Source of the DNA: Burkholderia plantarii
GTDB lineage: Bacteria; Pseudomonadota; Gammaproteobacteria; Burkholderiales; Burkholderiaceae
Assembly (NCBI RefSeq): GCF_001411805.1
Contig: NZ_CP007213.1
Coordinates: forward strand, 1,426,001 to 1,490,000
Direction of reading: 5' to 3'
Length of the DNA stretch: 64,000 nucleotides
Part shown: positions 1 through 8,681 of the stretch, one piece after another
Layout of the letters: each line of letters begins with the position of its first letter
Numbering within the stretch: the stretch's first letter is position 1
Program-made: the position numbers and the translations under genes
The notes under the pieces: model-generated
Databases searched by the model: none
What the model was told of the DNA's origin: nothing
What the model saw: the letters and a program-made list of their open reading frames with translations, nothing else

Positions 1-1
1 C

Positions 2-619
2 GTGCGCGGCACCTGCATCCGCACCAACGCGCTGCCGGCCGTGTCGGCGGCGACCATCTGGGGCCACGGACTCGGCATTCGCCAGCGCGCCGACGGCGCC
101 ATCAACCTCGCCGACGACATGACCGTCGACGTCGACCTGACGCTCGGCCACCTGCGCGGGCTGTCGATGTTCATGCCCGAATTCTGGAAGCATCGCGAGA
201 AATTCCGGATTCACCTGAACGGCGCGCTGCCCCGCGACCTCGCGCGGCGCCTCGCGGGCGGCCTCGACGCGATCGAGCCGCGCGAGCCGCAGCCGCGCCC
301 CAATCCCGCGCAGGGGCCGCGCGCGCTGGCGCGGCTCAGGAAGATCTTCCCGGCGCTCGCGGCGGCGCAGGCCGTCGAGAGCTGGGCCGGGCTGATCGAC
401 GTGCTGCCCGACGGGATTCCGGTGATCGACGCGCCCGACGCGGTGCGCGGGCTCGCGATCGCGACCGGCTTCTGCGGGCACGGCTTCGCGATGGGGCCGA
501 TCGTCGGGCGGCTGCTCGCGGAACTGGTCGATACCGGCGCGCCGTCGCTCGAACTGGGCGCGTTTCGTGCGCGCCGGTTCGTCGACGGCACCATGAAACG
601 GCCGCGCAGCATGCTGTAA
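2..619 (+). CDS. FAD-dependent oxidoreductase (DAO family), C-terminal part
   Basis: The frame is open from the first base, so only the last 205 residues are present and the N-terminal FAD-binding Rossmann part lies outside the window. The end of the protein has the usual DAO-family layout: a WAGLIDVLPDGIPVID stretch (about residues 128-143) and a glycine-rich GFCGHGFAMGP segment (156-166) that closes over the FAD. Family members oxidise D-amino acids, glycine/sarcosine or related amines. The substrate cannot be read from this fragment. The stop TAA abuts a strong inverted repeat, so the transcript probably ends here. Confidence 0.8.
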   Translation: MRGTCIRTNALPAVSAATIWGHGLGIRQRADGAINLADDMTVDVDLTLGHLRGLSMFMPEFWKHREKFRIHLNGALPRDLARRLAGGLDAIEPREPQPRPNPAQGPRALARLRKIFPALAAAQAVESWAGLIDVLPDGIPVIDAPDAVRGLAIATGFCGHGFAMGPIVGRLLAELVDTGAPSLELGAFRARRFVDGTMKRPRSML

Positions 620-659
620 GGCAAGCGGGCGAGGGGATCGTCCCGGGCGCCCGCTTGCC
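620..659 (+). terminator. Hairpin directly after the oxidoreductase stop codon
   Basis: A perfect 12-bp inverted repeat (GGCAAGCGGGCG at 620-631, its complement at 648-659) encloses a 16-nt loop and starts on the base after the TAA stop. No U-tract follows, so it may act as a 3' stabiliser or a weak or bidirectional terminator rather than a classical Rho-independent one. Confidence 0.6.
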
Positions 660-948
660 TCGTTGCAAGGCTTGGATACGCCGGGCGGGTGGAGCGGGGC
701 GAACGCGTCGGAAACGAAACGGACACCCGCGCACCGACGTCGATCGCGCAGGCCGTGGCGCGCCGCCGTCCCCGGGCCGCCACGGACGCCCGCGCGAGGC
801 GTCCGCCGCGCCGCCGGACGCGCGCCGGGCCGACTTCCGCGATGCTTGGCAAGCCCGCCGCTTGTCGGCATGATTCAGGGCCAGTCATCTGCGCCGCCCC
901 CATCGAAGGGCGGCGCCTTCCGAAGGAGCGCAGCGCCACGCTGCAACG
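660..948. other. Intergenic, no gene supported
   Basis: GC-rich spacer between the oxidoreductase and the secreted protein. The short open frames here are arginine/proline-rich and look like high-GC shadows. An AAGGAG at 922-927 lies about 20 nt before the next ATG, rather far to be its ribosome-binding site. No convincing promoter was seen. Confidence 0.4.
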
Positions 949-1725
949 ATGAAGTCCACGCGCCGTTGGTTCCCTTTCCATGCCGCCCGACGGGCCGTCT
1001 TTCCGGCGCCGGCCGCGTTACGCCGCGCCGCGGCGTGGGGCTCGGCGCTGGCCGCCACCGTCACGCTGGCGGCGGCGCCGACGGCCGCCAGCGCCGGCGC
1101 CGATGGCGTGGAACCGGCCGCGGCGCGCTTCCAGGCGCTGCTGGCCTGCGCGCCGGGCGCGCGGGCGCCGGGTCCGGCCGAGCGGGCGGCATGGCGCGCG
1201 GCGGGCGTGTCGTTCACCGGCTACGCGCATGACGGCGGCGTGCTGCTCGACGACCGGCACGACGCGCCGTCCGACGCCTGGGAGGAAATGCGCGTGCGGT
1301 TTCCGCGCCCCGTGACGATCGAGGGCAGCCCGGTGACGCTGATCCATCTGGCCAGGCAGCAGAGCGGGGACGCGGCCACCGATACCGACCTCACCGTCTA
1401 TGCCGAGACGGCGGGCGAGATCGGCGCGTTCGCGGCCGCACGCCGGCTCGCGCCGCTGCCGGCGGCGGTGCCGGCGGGGCTCGACATCGAGGGCAACGCC
1501 GAGGACGGTCACGCGGCCCTGTTCCATGCCGGCTACCTGCGCTGGGCGATGCCGCTGTCGAAGCAGCAGGCCGATGCGCTGAGCGAGCCGGGGAGCCTGT
1601 ATCTGCCGGGCGCGCACCGGCTGCCGTCGGCCCGCTTCGCCGGCGCGCTGGTGGGCGAGCCGGGTCGCTTCGCGTTCGGCTGCGTGGTGTTCGGGCCGGA
1701 CGTGACGCCGGTGGACGGCATGTGA
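949..1725 (+). CDS. Predicted exported protein of unknown function
   Basis: 258 residues. The N-terminus is basic (KSTRRW...RRAV) and followed by an Ala/Leu/Val-rich hydrophobic stretch (about residues 28-47) ending in TAASAGA, which fits a long Sec signal peptide cleaved near residue 50. The rest is soluble with no transmembrane segment. It contains two cysteines (in LLACAPG and FGCVVFGP) that could pair in the periplasm. No family was recognised. It converges on the HEPN gene with a gap of only 13 bp. The GC-rich codon use is typical of the core genome here. Confidence 0.6.
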   Translation: MKSTRRWFPFHAARRAVFPAPAALRRAAAWGSALAATVTLAAAPTAASAGADGVEPAAARFQALLACAPGARAPGPAERAAWRAAGVSFTGYAHDGGVLLDDRHDAPSDAWEEMRVRFPRPVTIEGSPVTLIHLARQQSGDAATDTDLTVYAETAGEIGAFAAARRLAPLPAAVPAGLDIEGNAEDGHAALFHAGYLRWAMPLSKQQADALSEPGSLYLPGAHRLPSARFAGALVGEPGRFAFGCVVFGPDVTPVDGM

Positions 1726-1738
1726 GGCAGGGCGGCGC

Positions 1739-3028
1739 TCACCATTTCGGGATTTCCGGATGCTTCCCCCGGGCCGCCGACACCGTGTCGATTACCTCCG
1801 TGTATTGCGCCTTGACGGCCTCGTCCTGCAGGAACGCGATGATCCTCGCGTTGAAGGCCGGGCGATCGGTGAACGATTCCCTGCCGATGAAATCGACGAC
1901 GTCCTTGATGGCTTCATAGATTTTCTGGCTCGATGCCTCCGGACTGCTCGACAGGTCCTCGAAATGCTTCGCGTCATGCACGAGCGGATTTCTGACATCG
2001 GCGTAGAGCGCGTCGTAATCGGTCAGCGTGGCCTTGAATCGCCTGGCGTTGCACTGGCTGATCGCGGCGGCCACGAAGGTCCGGTGCTTCCAGCCGCGCC
2101 ATTTCGGATCGGGGCTGATCAGGCCGTCGAGCGCGAATACCAGCGAGAGAAACTGCGCCTCCGGAGCGATCGCGTAAAACGCATATCGGCAGGCCCGGAT
2201 CGCGATAAACGACGCGTCGATCAGCGGCCCGGCGATCGTGCCGGCCAGCATCGCCGCCAACACCGGCAATTCGGGCGAAAACGGCACGTCGACTTCAGGC
2301 CCGAGCCAGTTGTTGTTGGCGGAAATCGGCCGGCTGATTCCCGACAGGATCTGCGGCTTGAAATACGTGGTGCCGTGCGGCTCCACATGAATGCGATACA
2401 CGCCGTCCGTGCATTGTCCGGCCGGATTCGGCGTGTACTCGATCCGGTCGAAGCGGCTGCAGGTGGTGCGAATCACGTCGAGCGCCGTTTCGGCGTGATT
2501 GAGGACGCGATTGATCAGCCGATTTTCCGCATCGATCGACACCGCGGTTTGCAGCAGCTCCTGGTTCGATACCGTGAGTTCGAACTCGACGTATTCCCGA
2601 TCGAATTCGTCGACGCGCTCTTGGTCGGCGGCTTCGTCGCTCGAGCGACGCGGGAAAAACCGGTAATCGGCGATGTTGAACGGCGCTTCGATGAAAATCT
2701 TGTCGAGCGGGACCGCGAACGTGCAGGGGATCATGCGATCGCCATCGAGTTCGGCCAGTTCGGCATGCGTGTTCGATCCGGTCTTCAGTGAAATATCCAG
2801 CCAGGTAAAGGCGGCGCGGAAATGCTCGAGCATGTCCGCGTCGCTGGTGCCGGCCGGCACGGCAAAGACCACGCCGTCGCCGTCCGGAAAGGCGCTTGCC
2901 CAATAGCCGAGTGCCGTCAATTGCCGGCAGGCGTCGTCGATTTCCGTGGCGAGACCGGCGTGCTCGCCGGTATTCCAGAGCAGATTGCCGTGATGGTTAG
3001 CCTTCGGCGGGAGAAGCGAGGCTTGCAT
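1739..3028 (-). CDS. HEPN-domain protein (ApeA-like C-terminal HEPN)
   Basis: 429 residues from the chosen ATG at 3028; an in-frame ATG at 3115 would add 29 residues that look non-coding. The C-terminal third (about 285-385) is helical, with a FLSLVFALDGL helix and then the motif R346-N-P-L-V-H351. This is the R-x(4)-H ribonuclease motif of HEPN proteins, most like the Apea-type HEPN found in abortive-infection genes. The N-terminal ~280 residues were not recognised. Base composition is visibly less GC-rich than both neighbours, with ATT, GAA and AAA codons common, suggesting acquisition. It stands alone with no obvious nucleotidyltransferase antitoxin. The HEPN call is good; an anti-phage role is inference. 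Confidence 0.7.
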   Translation of the reverse strand: MQASLLPPKANHHGNLLWNTGEHAGLATEIDDACRQLTALGYWASAFPDGDGVVFAVPAGTSDADMLEHFRAAFTWLDISLKTGSNTHAELAELDGDRMIPCTFAVPLDKIFIEAPFNIADYRFFPRRSSDEAADQERVDEFDREYVEFELTVSNQELLQTAVSIDAENRLINRVLNHAETALDVIRTTCSRFDRIEYTPNPAGQCTDGVYRIHVEPHGTTYFKPQILSGISRPISANNNWLGPEVDVPFSPELPVLAAMLAGTIAGPLIDASFIAIRACRYAFYAIAPEAQFLSLVFALDGLISPDPKWRGWKHRTFVAAAISQCNARRFKATLTDYDALYADVRNPLVHDAKHFEDLSSSPEASSQKIYEAIKDVVDFIGRESFTDRPAFNARIIAFLQDEAVKAQYTEVIDTVSAARGKHPEIPKW

Positions 3029-3639
3029 GGGTCGTTTTCTCGTTGATTCGGGCGGGATGGCCCGCCGGATTATTTTCGGTTGCCGCTGCCGGTCTGGTAA
3101 TCGGCCGTCAATCAAGCGGATTGGCCTTCACCGGATCGACGATAAGGGTTTTCAGCAGGTCGCCGGGCCATTTGACTTCGGTGACTGCCTGGTTTTGCCG
3201 AGGCCGACGAGTTTTCCCGCCATGATGCCGGGCCGTTGCCTGTCTCTGCGCTAATTTTTCTCGCGTATGAGTTCGCGGATGGCGCGGTGATGCGAGGCAA
3301 TGCATCGCCGTCCGGCCCCGGACTGGATTCGTGAATCGACTGGAAATGGCGACAGGGCAGCAGCGACGGCAATCGGCGGTACCGCAGGTAGGCAACCGAA
3401 CCCGCTTCGGCGCGAGGCCGGCGCGCCCGCGCGGCACGTCCCGTGCTTGCGAGGCTTGCCGGCGAGACCGGCGACGTCGGTGCCAGGGCGCCACGCCGCC
3501 CGGTTCCCCGACCGCGCGACGGGAGCCACCGCTGCCAGCCGGCCCCACGCCGCCCCAAGTTGAAAAACATCGTGTCGCGCTCGCCACGCCGCGTTCGAAA
3601 CTCGGTACCATTCACCGTTTTTTGAAATATCCGGTAAAC
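3029..3639. other. Divergent intergenic region, no gene supported
   Basis: About 610 bp between the HEPN gene (leftward) and the membrane-protein operon (rightward). Several overlapping frames are open on both strands, but their products are arginine/proline-rich without recognisable domains. It should hold the promoters of both divergent genes. The last 40 bp before 3640 are less GC-rich (tttttgaaatatccggtaaa), a plausible promoter/leader for the rightward operon. Confidence 0.4.
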
Positions 3640-4431
3640 ATGAAAGTTCGAAATGCGAGCCTTTGGGCTCCGGCGGGCATGCTGCGCTGGGCATATGCGG
3701 CCGGCGCGCTGGTGCTCGCGATCGCCGTGCGGCTCGCGTTGCATCCGCTGCTCGGCCCGATCATGCCCGGCACCGCGTTCGCGATCGCGGCGGTGCTGGT
3801 CGAATACTATCTGGGGCTCGCGCCGGCCCTGATGGTGATGTTTACCGGCCTGCCGATCGCCGACTTCCTGTTCGTGCCGCCTTACGCCTCGCTCGACGAA
3901 TTCCTGACGGTCGATCGCGGCGACATCGTCCTGCTGGTTTCGTATCCGCTCGTCACGCTGCTCGTGATCACGCTGGTGGAGCGGCTGCGCCGCGCCCAGT
4001 TTCGCGCGCAACTGGTCACCTCGGTCGCGCAGTCGCGCTACGAGATGCTGCTGCGCCAGGACAACGACCGCCTGCTCGCGCGCCGCGCCGTGGACGAAAC
4101 GCATCGCCTCCTGCGCCACCTCGCCCAGCACCAGTCCCAGCTGATTCTGATCAAGGCGCTCGAACGCGACGCGGCGCAGCGCGCGCAGGTCGGCCAGAGC
4201 GTCGACGCGCCGCTGCCGTTCGGCGGCGAGGTCGCGCCCGGCCCGCGCTACGCGCAGGTCCATCCCGACGACATCCAGCGCATCGCGCACACGCTGTCGG
4301 CGGGCAGCCAGCGCGTGCGCGCGCGCTCGGACGACAGCGGCGGCGAGTTCCGCCTCACGCAGTGCCAATGCGATCGATTCACCACGCACGCGGGCGATTT
4401 CCTCGTGCTGCGAGCGGAGGAGCAAGGCTGA
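3640..4431 (+). CDS. DUF4118 (KdpD-like) membrane protein without a kinase domain
   Basis: 263 residues. Three to four transmembrane segments occupy the first ~110 residues (ALVLAIAVRLALHPLLG, AIAAVLVEYYLGLAPALMVM, IVLLVSYPLVTLLVITLV) and resemble the DUF4118 membrane module found in KdpD-type sensor kinases. A helical, glutamine/arginine-rich cytoplasmic part (about 110-190) follows. No histidine-kinase H-box or ATPase motifs exist, so this is a free-standing input-type domain. ATG 3640 is chosen because the membrane segment begins shortly after it and the upstream frame is arginine/proline noise. The stop is 1 bp before the ATG of the hydrolase, so the two are probably co-translated. Confidence 0.75.
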   Translation: MKVRNASLWAPAGMLRWAYAAGALVLAIAVRLALHPLLGPIMPGTAFAIAAVLVEYYLGLAPALMVMFTGLPIADFLFVPPYASLDEFLTVDRGDIVLLVSYPLVTLLVITLVERLRRAQFRAQLVTSVAQSRYEMLLRQDNDRLLARRAVDETHRLLRHLAQHQSQLILIKALERDAAQRAQVGQSVDAPLPFGGEVAPGPRYAQVHPDDIQRIAHTLSAGSQRVRARSDDSGGEFRLTQCQCDRFTTHAGDFLVLRAEEQG

Positions 4432-4432
4432 G

Positions 4433-5371
4433 ATGGCGACCCTCGACCTCACGACCGCCGGTGCCGCGAGCCGCCCGGCCCGCGCCTCGGCCGCCGCGCC
4501 GATCTTCGGCGAGGGCGACGGCCACGCCGTGCTGCTGCTGCACGGGCTGTCCAGCTCGCCGCTCGAGTTGCGCTACCTGGCGCGCTACCTGCACGAGGAA
4601 GGCTTCACGGTTTGCGCGCCGGTGCTCGACGGCTACAGCGCGGGCTCGGCCGAGCAGCCGATGGAGCGCTGGATCGAGGGCGCGGTGCGCGAGTTCGATG
4701 CGCTCGCGGCGCGCTACGAGCGCGTCTCGGTGTGCGGGCTGTCGATCGGCGGGGCGCTCGCGCTGCGGCTGATCCAGGAGCGCCCGCGCGCGCAGGCGCT
4801 GGCGCTGCTGTCGCTGACGCTGACCTACAACGGCTGGGCGATCCCGTGGTATCGCTTCATCCTCGACCTGGCCTACTACACGCCGCTGCGGCACCGCTAT
4901 CGGTACCGCGAGGCCGAGCCGTTCGGCCTGCGCAACGAGGCGCTGCGCGCCAAGATCGCGCGCGCGATGGAGCGCGACGCGTTCAGCGAGGTCGGCCCGT
5001 CGGAAATCTCGCTGCCGGCGCTGCATCAGGCCAACCGGCTCGCGCGCCTGGCGCGCCAGGGGCTCGGCCGGATCGAGAACGACACGCTCGTGATCCACGC
5101 GATCGACGACGAGACCTCGAGCCCGCGCAACCCGAATTTCATCATCGAGCGGATCGGCGCGAGCTTCCTGCGCACCATCTGGCTCGACGACTCCTATCAC
5201 ATGATCACCTCGGACAACGAACGGGAAATCGTCGCGCGCGAGACCGCGCTGTTCCTCCGCGAAAGCGAGATCACGCACGGCGCCGACAGCGGGGCGAACC
5301 CGCCCGTGGTGTCGAAGGCGCTCGCGCGGCGGCTGCGCCAGCTCGCGGCGGTGGCCCGCAAAAGCAAATAA
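4433..5371 (+). CDS. Alpha/beta hydrolase (carboxylesterase type)
   Basis: 312 residues with a complete hydrolase core: oxyanion-side HGLS at 37-40, nucleophile elbow G-L-S104-I-G, an aspartate in HAIDD (225-226) and a catalytic histidine in DDSYH256. It resembles monoacylglycerol lipase/carboxylesterase (EstA-like) enzymes that cleave short or medium acyl esters. There is no signal peptide, so it is cytoplasmic. It is the second gene of a tight operon: 1 bp after the KdpD-like membrane protein and 9 bp before the MipA/OmpV protein. The substrate is unknown; a link to envelope lipids is inferred only from the neighbours. Confidence 0.85.
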   Translation: MATLDLTTAGAASRPARASAAAPIFGEGDGHAVLLLHGLSSSPLELRYLARYLHEEGFTVCAPVLDGYSAGSAEQPMERWIEGAVREFDALAARYERVSVCGLSIGGALALRLIQERPRAQALALLSLTLTYNGWAIPWYRFILDLAYYTPLRHRYRYREAEPFGLRNEALRAKIARAMERDAFSEVGPSEISLPALHQANRLARLARQGLGRIENDTLVIHAIDDETSSPRNPNFIIERIGASFLRTIWLDDSYHMITSDNEREIVARETALFLRESEITHGADSGANPPVVSKALARRLRQLAAVARKSK

Positions 5372-5380
5372 AGGAAGCCC

Positions 5381-6178
5381 ATGCCCCTCTGGAAGACGGC
5401 GGCGCCGCTCGCCGCGATGTTGCTTGCCTCGGCCGCGCACGCCGACACGGGCGGCGCGGCGGACGGCAGCGCCGGTGCCGGCACCGCCGCGTCGCCGTGG
5501 AAGATCACGGTCGGCCCGGGCGTCTACGTCGCCCCGCAGTATCCGGGCTCGCGGCACCTGAAGGCCTATCCGTTCCCGGCGCTCGACATCTCCTACCGCG
5601 ACACGTTCTTCTCGCAGGGCCCGGACGTGCTCGGCTGGAACGTGCTCGGCAACGATACCTACCACCTCGGCGCGGCGATCAGCTTCGATTTCCAGTCGCG
5701 CGACGCGAAGGACGACAGCCGGCTGCGCGGCCTGCCCGACGTCCACGACGGCCCGAAGCTGAAGCTGTTCGCCGACTACACGGTGTGGGCGTTCACCGGG
5801 GCGCTGGCCGTCTATCGCGACGTGGTCGGGTACGGGCAGGGCACCACGGCCAGCGCCGATCTCTACGCCTCGCTGCCGCTGAAGGGCTGGCTGTTCTCGG
5901 TCGGCCCGGGCCTGACCTGGGCCAACGGTGCCTACACGCGCACGCTGTTCGGCATCTCGCCGTCGGAGAGCGCCGCCTCGGGGCTGCCGCAATACGGCAC
6001 CGGCGCCGGCATCCGCGACGTCCACCTGAACTTCTACATGACGCACGACTTCTCGCGCCACTGGGTCGGCACCGTCAACTCGACGCTCGGGCGGCTGCAG
6101 CGCTTCGCGGCGAACAGCCCGGTCACGGAGCGCCGCACCGAGTGGACGACGTTCGCGTCGCTCGGCTACCGGTTCTGA
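5381..6178 (+). CDS. MipA/OmpV family outer-membrane protein
   Basis: 265 residues beginning with a short signal peptide (AAPLAAMLLASAAHA, cleaved near 22). The mature chain has the alternating pattern of a beta-barrel and the MipA/OmpV hallmarks: VGPGVYVAPQYPGSR near the start, paired glycine/aromatic strands and a C-terminal aromatic residue (YRF). MipA was described as a scaffold for MltA and PBP1B; OmpV proteins are adhesins or outer-membrane stress proteins. It closes the three-gene operon begun at 3640. A ribosome-binding site (AAAGGAAG) lies just upstream of the ATG. Confidence 0.85.
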   Translation: MPLWKTAAPLAAMLLASAAHADTGGAADGSAGAGTAASPWKITVGPGVYVAPQYPGSRHLKAYPFPALDISYRDTFFSQGPDVLGWNVLGNDTYHLGAAISFDFQSRDAKDDSRLRGLPDVHDGPKLKLFADYTVWAFTGALAVYRDVVGYGQGTTASADLYASLPLKGWLFSVGPGLTWANGAYTRTLFGISPSESAASGLPQYGTGAGIRDVHLNFYMTHDFSRHWVGTVNSTLGRLQRFAANSPVTERRTEWTTFASLGYRF

Positions 6179-6365
6179 GTTCCGGGGCCCGGGTCCCGGG
6201 TTCCGGCACGCGGCGCCGGCGCGCGGGCCGGCCCGCTCGCGAACGGGCGCGCGCGGCGATTCGCCGGTAGCATGTGGCACTGGCGGCAGCGGGCAGGGCG
6301 CCCGCGCCGCTCGCCGCTCGCCGCCTTGGCCCGATGCGCCCTCGACTCCCGATCCACTGAACGCG

Positions 6366-7127
6366 ATGAACGAATCCCTCTCCCTTGGCCGTCTGCTCGC
6401 GCAGGCCTTCACGAGCCACACGCAGATCGACACGCTGCCCGACGCCGTCCTGCCGCGCGACGCGGGCGCGGCCTACGACGCGCAGCACGAGATCGTCGCG
6501 GCGCTCGACGACACGATCGGCGGCTGGAAGGTCGGCGCGAAGACGCCCGACGGCCCGCGCCAGGGCGCACCGCTGCCGAGGCACGGCGTCTCGCTCGACG
6601 ACACGGGGGTCTACACGGCCGACGCGCGCCGGCCGTTCGGGCTCGAACTCGAGTTCGCGTTCCGCTTCGGCCGCCGCTTCGAGCCGACCGATCGCGCCTA
6701 TCCCGACGCCGAGGTCGAGGCGGCGATCGCCGAGGTCGGCGCCACCATCGAGGTGGTGGCGAGCCGCTTCGCCGGGTTTCCCGCCGTCGATCGCCTGCTG
6801 CAGCTGGCGGACCTGCAGAACCACGGCGCGCTCGCGGCCGGCGAGTTCGTGCCGTATCGCGCCGATCTGCAATTCGTCACGCCCGAGCTGTCGTTCACGT
6901 TCAACGGCCAGCCGCTGTTCTCGGGCACCCCGGCGAACCCGGCCGGCGATCCGCGCCGCCTGCTGAGCTGGCTCGTCAATCACGCCACGGTCGAGCGCGG
7001 CATCGCGATCACGCCCGACCAGCTCGTCACCTGCGGCAGCTATGTCGGCCTCGTGAACGTGGCGGGCAGCGGCGTGGCCGTCGGGCAGATCGGCGGCCTG
7101 CCGCCGGTGACGCTGACGATCGCCTGA
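6366..7127 (+). CDS. 2-keto-4-pentenoate hydratase / fumarylacetoacetate hydrolase-family protein
   Basis: 253 residues with the MhpD-type order of motifs: GGWKVGAK (about 56-63), the metal-binding LELEFAFRF (about 94-102), the helix with IAEVGATIEVV, and a C-terminal GSYVGLVNVAGSG. Family enzymes hydrate 2-hydroxypenta-2,4-dienoates in aromatic meta-cleavage or cleave related beta-keto acids using Mg2+. No other meta-cleavage genes are adjacent, so the substrate is unknown. It is 187 bp downstream of the MipA gene and probably transcribed separately. Confidence 0.8.
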   Translation: MNESLSLGRLLAQAFTSHTQIDTLPDAVLPRDAGAAYDAQHEIVAALDDTIGGWKVGAKTPDGPRQGAPLPRHGVSLDDTGVYTADARRPFGLELEFAFRFGRRFEPTDRAYPDAEVEAAIAEVGATIEVVASRFAGFPAVDRLLQLADLQNHGALAAGEFVPYRADLQFVTPELSFTFNGQPLFSGTPANPAGDPRRLLSWLVNHATVERGIAITPDQLVTCGSYVGLVNVAGSGVAVGQIGGLPPVTLTIA

Positions 7128-7492
7128 GGGCCGGCTGCGCCGCCGGCGGCTTCGGCTCCGGACGGGCGGCGCAGGCCTTGCCGGACCGCTGGTTTTCATC
7201 GACTCGCTGCCTTTGCGCGCGCCCGGCTTGACGGTTCGCGCGCGCTCCCGCTTCCGTCTCGGTCTGCGTCCGGCCTCCTCCACGACATGACGCGCGCCGC
7301 CGCTGTCATGCCGGATCGAGCCGAGTCGCGTCGTGCCGATAAGCATTGCAGCAATCGGGATTTGGCCCGCGCGCGGGTTTGATTACCATCGGCGCTCCGG
7401 GCGGACGATCGCGATCGTCCGCCGGCGTCCGTGACCGGTCGAGCGGTACGGCATGGACGTTCCGACGAACCGAACACGGACACCAGGCAACG
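7128..7492. other. Intergenic, no gene supported
   Basis: 365 bp upstream of the sulfonate-type binding protein. A 6-bp inverted repeat (GCCGGC at 7130-7135 and 7142-7147) immediately after the hydratase stop could be a weak terminator. The remainder holds no convincing ORF. A somewhat AT-richer patch (gtttgattaccatcgg, about 7377-7392) may belong to the downstream promoter. Confidence 0.35.
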
Positions 7493-8548
7493 ATGCGACG
7501 CGGGCTCCCGACCTCCACCATGATTTCCACGACCGACGAACCGCGCGCCGCGGCCGACGGCACGACCCGGCGCGACTGGCTGAAGGCGGCGGGCGCCGCC
7601 GCGACGCTCGCGCTCGCGCGGCCGGCGGGGCTCGCCGGACTCGGCGCGCTGGCCGCGAGCGGTAGCGCGTTCGCCGCTGGCGATGCCGCCACGCTGCGGA
7701 TCGGCTACCAGAAATACGGCAATTTCGTCGTGCTGAAGGCACGCGGCACGCTCGAGAAGCGGCTCGCGCCGCTTGGCGTGAGCGTGCGCTGGATCGAATT
7801 CCCGGGCGGCCCGCAGCTGCTCGAGGGGCTCGCGGCCGGCGCCGTGGACGTCGGCACCGTCGGCGAGACGCCGCCGATCTTCGCGCAGGCCGGCAAGGTG
7901 GATTTCGTCTACATCGGCGCCGAGCCGCCCGCGCCGAAGGGCGAGGCGATCGTGGTCCTGCACGATTCGCCGATTCGCGGCGTGGCCGGCCTGCGCGGCA
8001 AGAAGGTCGCGCTCAATCGCGGCTCCAACGTCCACTACCTGCTGGTGAAGGCGCTGCAGGCGGCCAGGCTCGACTATCGCGACATCGAGCCCGTCTATCT
8101 GGCGCCGGCCGACGGGCGCGCCGCGTTCGAGCAGCACGCGATCGACGCCTGGGTGATCTGGGATCCGTATCTGGCGGCGGTCGAGCGCCAGACCGGCGCG
8201 CGCACGCTGGCCAGCGGCGAGGGGCTGGTCCGCAACACGCAGTATTACCTCGCGAGCCGGCCGTTCGCGACGGCGCGGCCCGAGATCGTGCGCGCGGTGC
8301 TGGCCGAGATCGACGCGACCGACGTCTGGGCGCGCGATCACGTACCCGAGGTGGCCGCGCAACTCTCGCCGCTGGTCGGGCTCGACGCGCCGACGCTGGA
8401 GCTGGCGCTCGGCCGCGCCACCTATCAGGTGGAGCCGGTCACCGACGCGACGTTCGCCTACCAGCAGCAGATCGCCGACGCGTTCACCGCGCTGAAGCTG
8501 ATTCCGGGCAGGCTCGACGTGACGCAGGCGCGCTGGACGGCGCGCTGA
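7493..8548 (+). CDS. Sulfonate/nitrate-type ABC transporter substrate-binding protein (SsuA-like)
   Basis: 351 residues from ATG 7493, which has an AGG eight bases upstream; an in-frame ATG at 7520 is an alternative. The N-terminus carries a twin-arginine-like TTRRDWLKAAG motif and a hydrophobic stretch ending AAGDA, so it is exported, possibly folded via Tat. The mature protein has the SsuA/THI5-like signature LRIGYQKYG, GAVDVGTVGETPPIFAQ and WVIWDPYLAA. Such proteins bind aliphatic sulfonates, taurine or nitrate. No permease or ATPase gene is adjacent, so it is an orphan binding protein. It converges on a paralogue at 8682-9674. Confidence 0.85.
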   Translation: MRRGLPTSTMISTTDEPRAAADGTTRRDWLKAAGAAATLALARPAGLAGLGALAASGSAFAAGDAATLRIGYQKYGNFVVLKARGTLEKRLAPLGVSVRWIEFPGGPQLLEGLAAGAVDVGTVGETPPIFAQAGKVDFVYIGAEPPAPKGEAIVVLHDSPIRGVAGLRGKKVALNRGSNVHYLLVKALQAARLDYRDIEPVYLAPADGRAAFEQHAIDAWVIWDPYLAAVERQTGARTLASGEGLVRNTQYYLASRPFATARPEIVRAVLAEIDATDVWARDHVPEVAAQLSPLVGLDAPTLELALGRATYQVEPVTDATFAYQQQIADAFTALKLIPGRLDVTQARWTAR

Positions 8549-8681
8549 GGCACGGGCTGCGGGTGGGTGCCGGCTTCGTTGCGGATGCAACAAGATGAGG
8601 CCGGCGTCCGATGCGCGGGACGGATGAAGCCGGCCCGCGTCATCCACCGGCGCCCGCTCGTGCTGCTTCGCGCGCTGCCCG

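Noticed and set aside
4379..6433. A 684-codon minus-strand frame across the hydrolase and MipA genes
   Set aside because: Antisense shadow; Arg/Ala-rich with no motif, while the plus-strand genes have full catalytic and barrel signatures.
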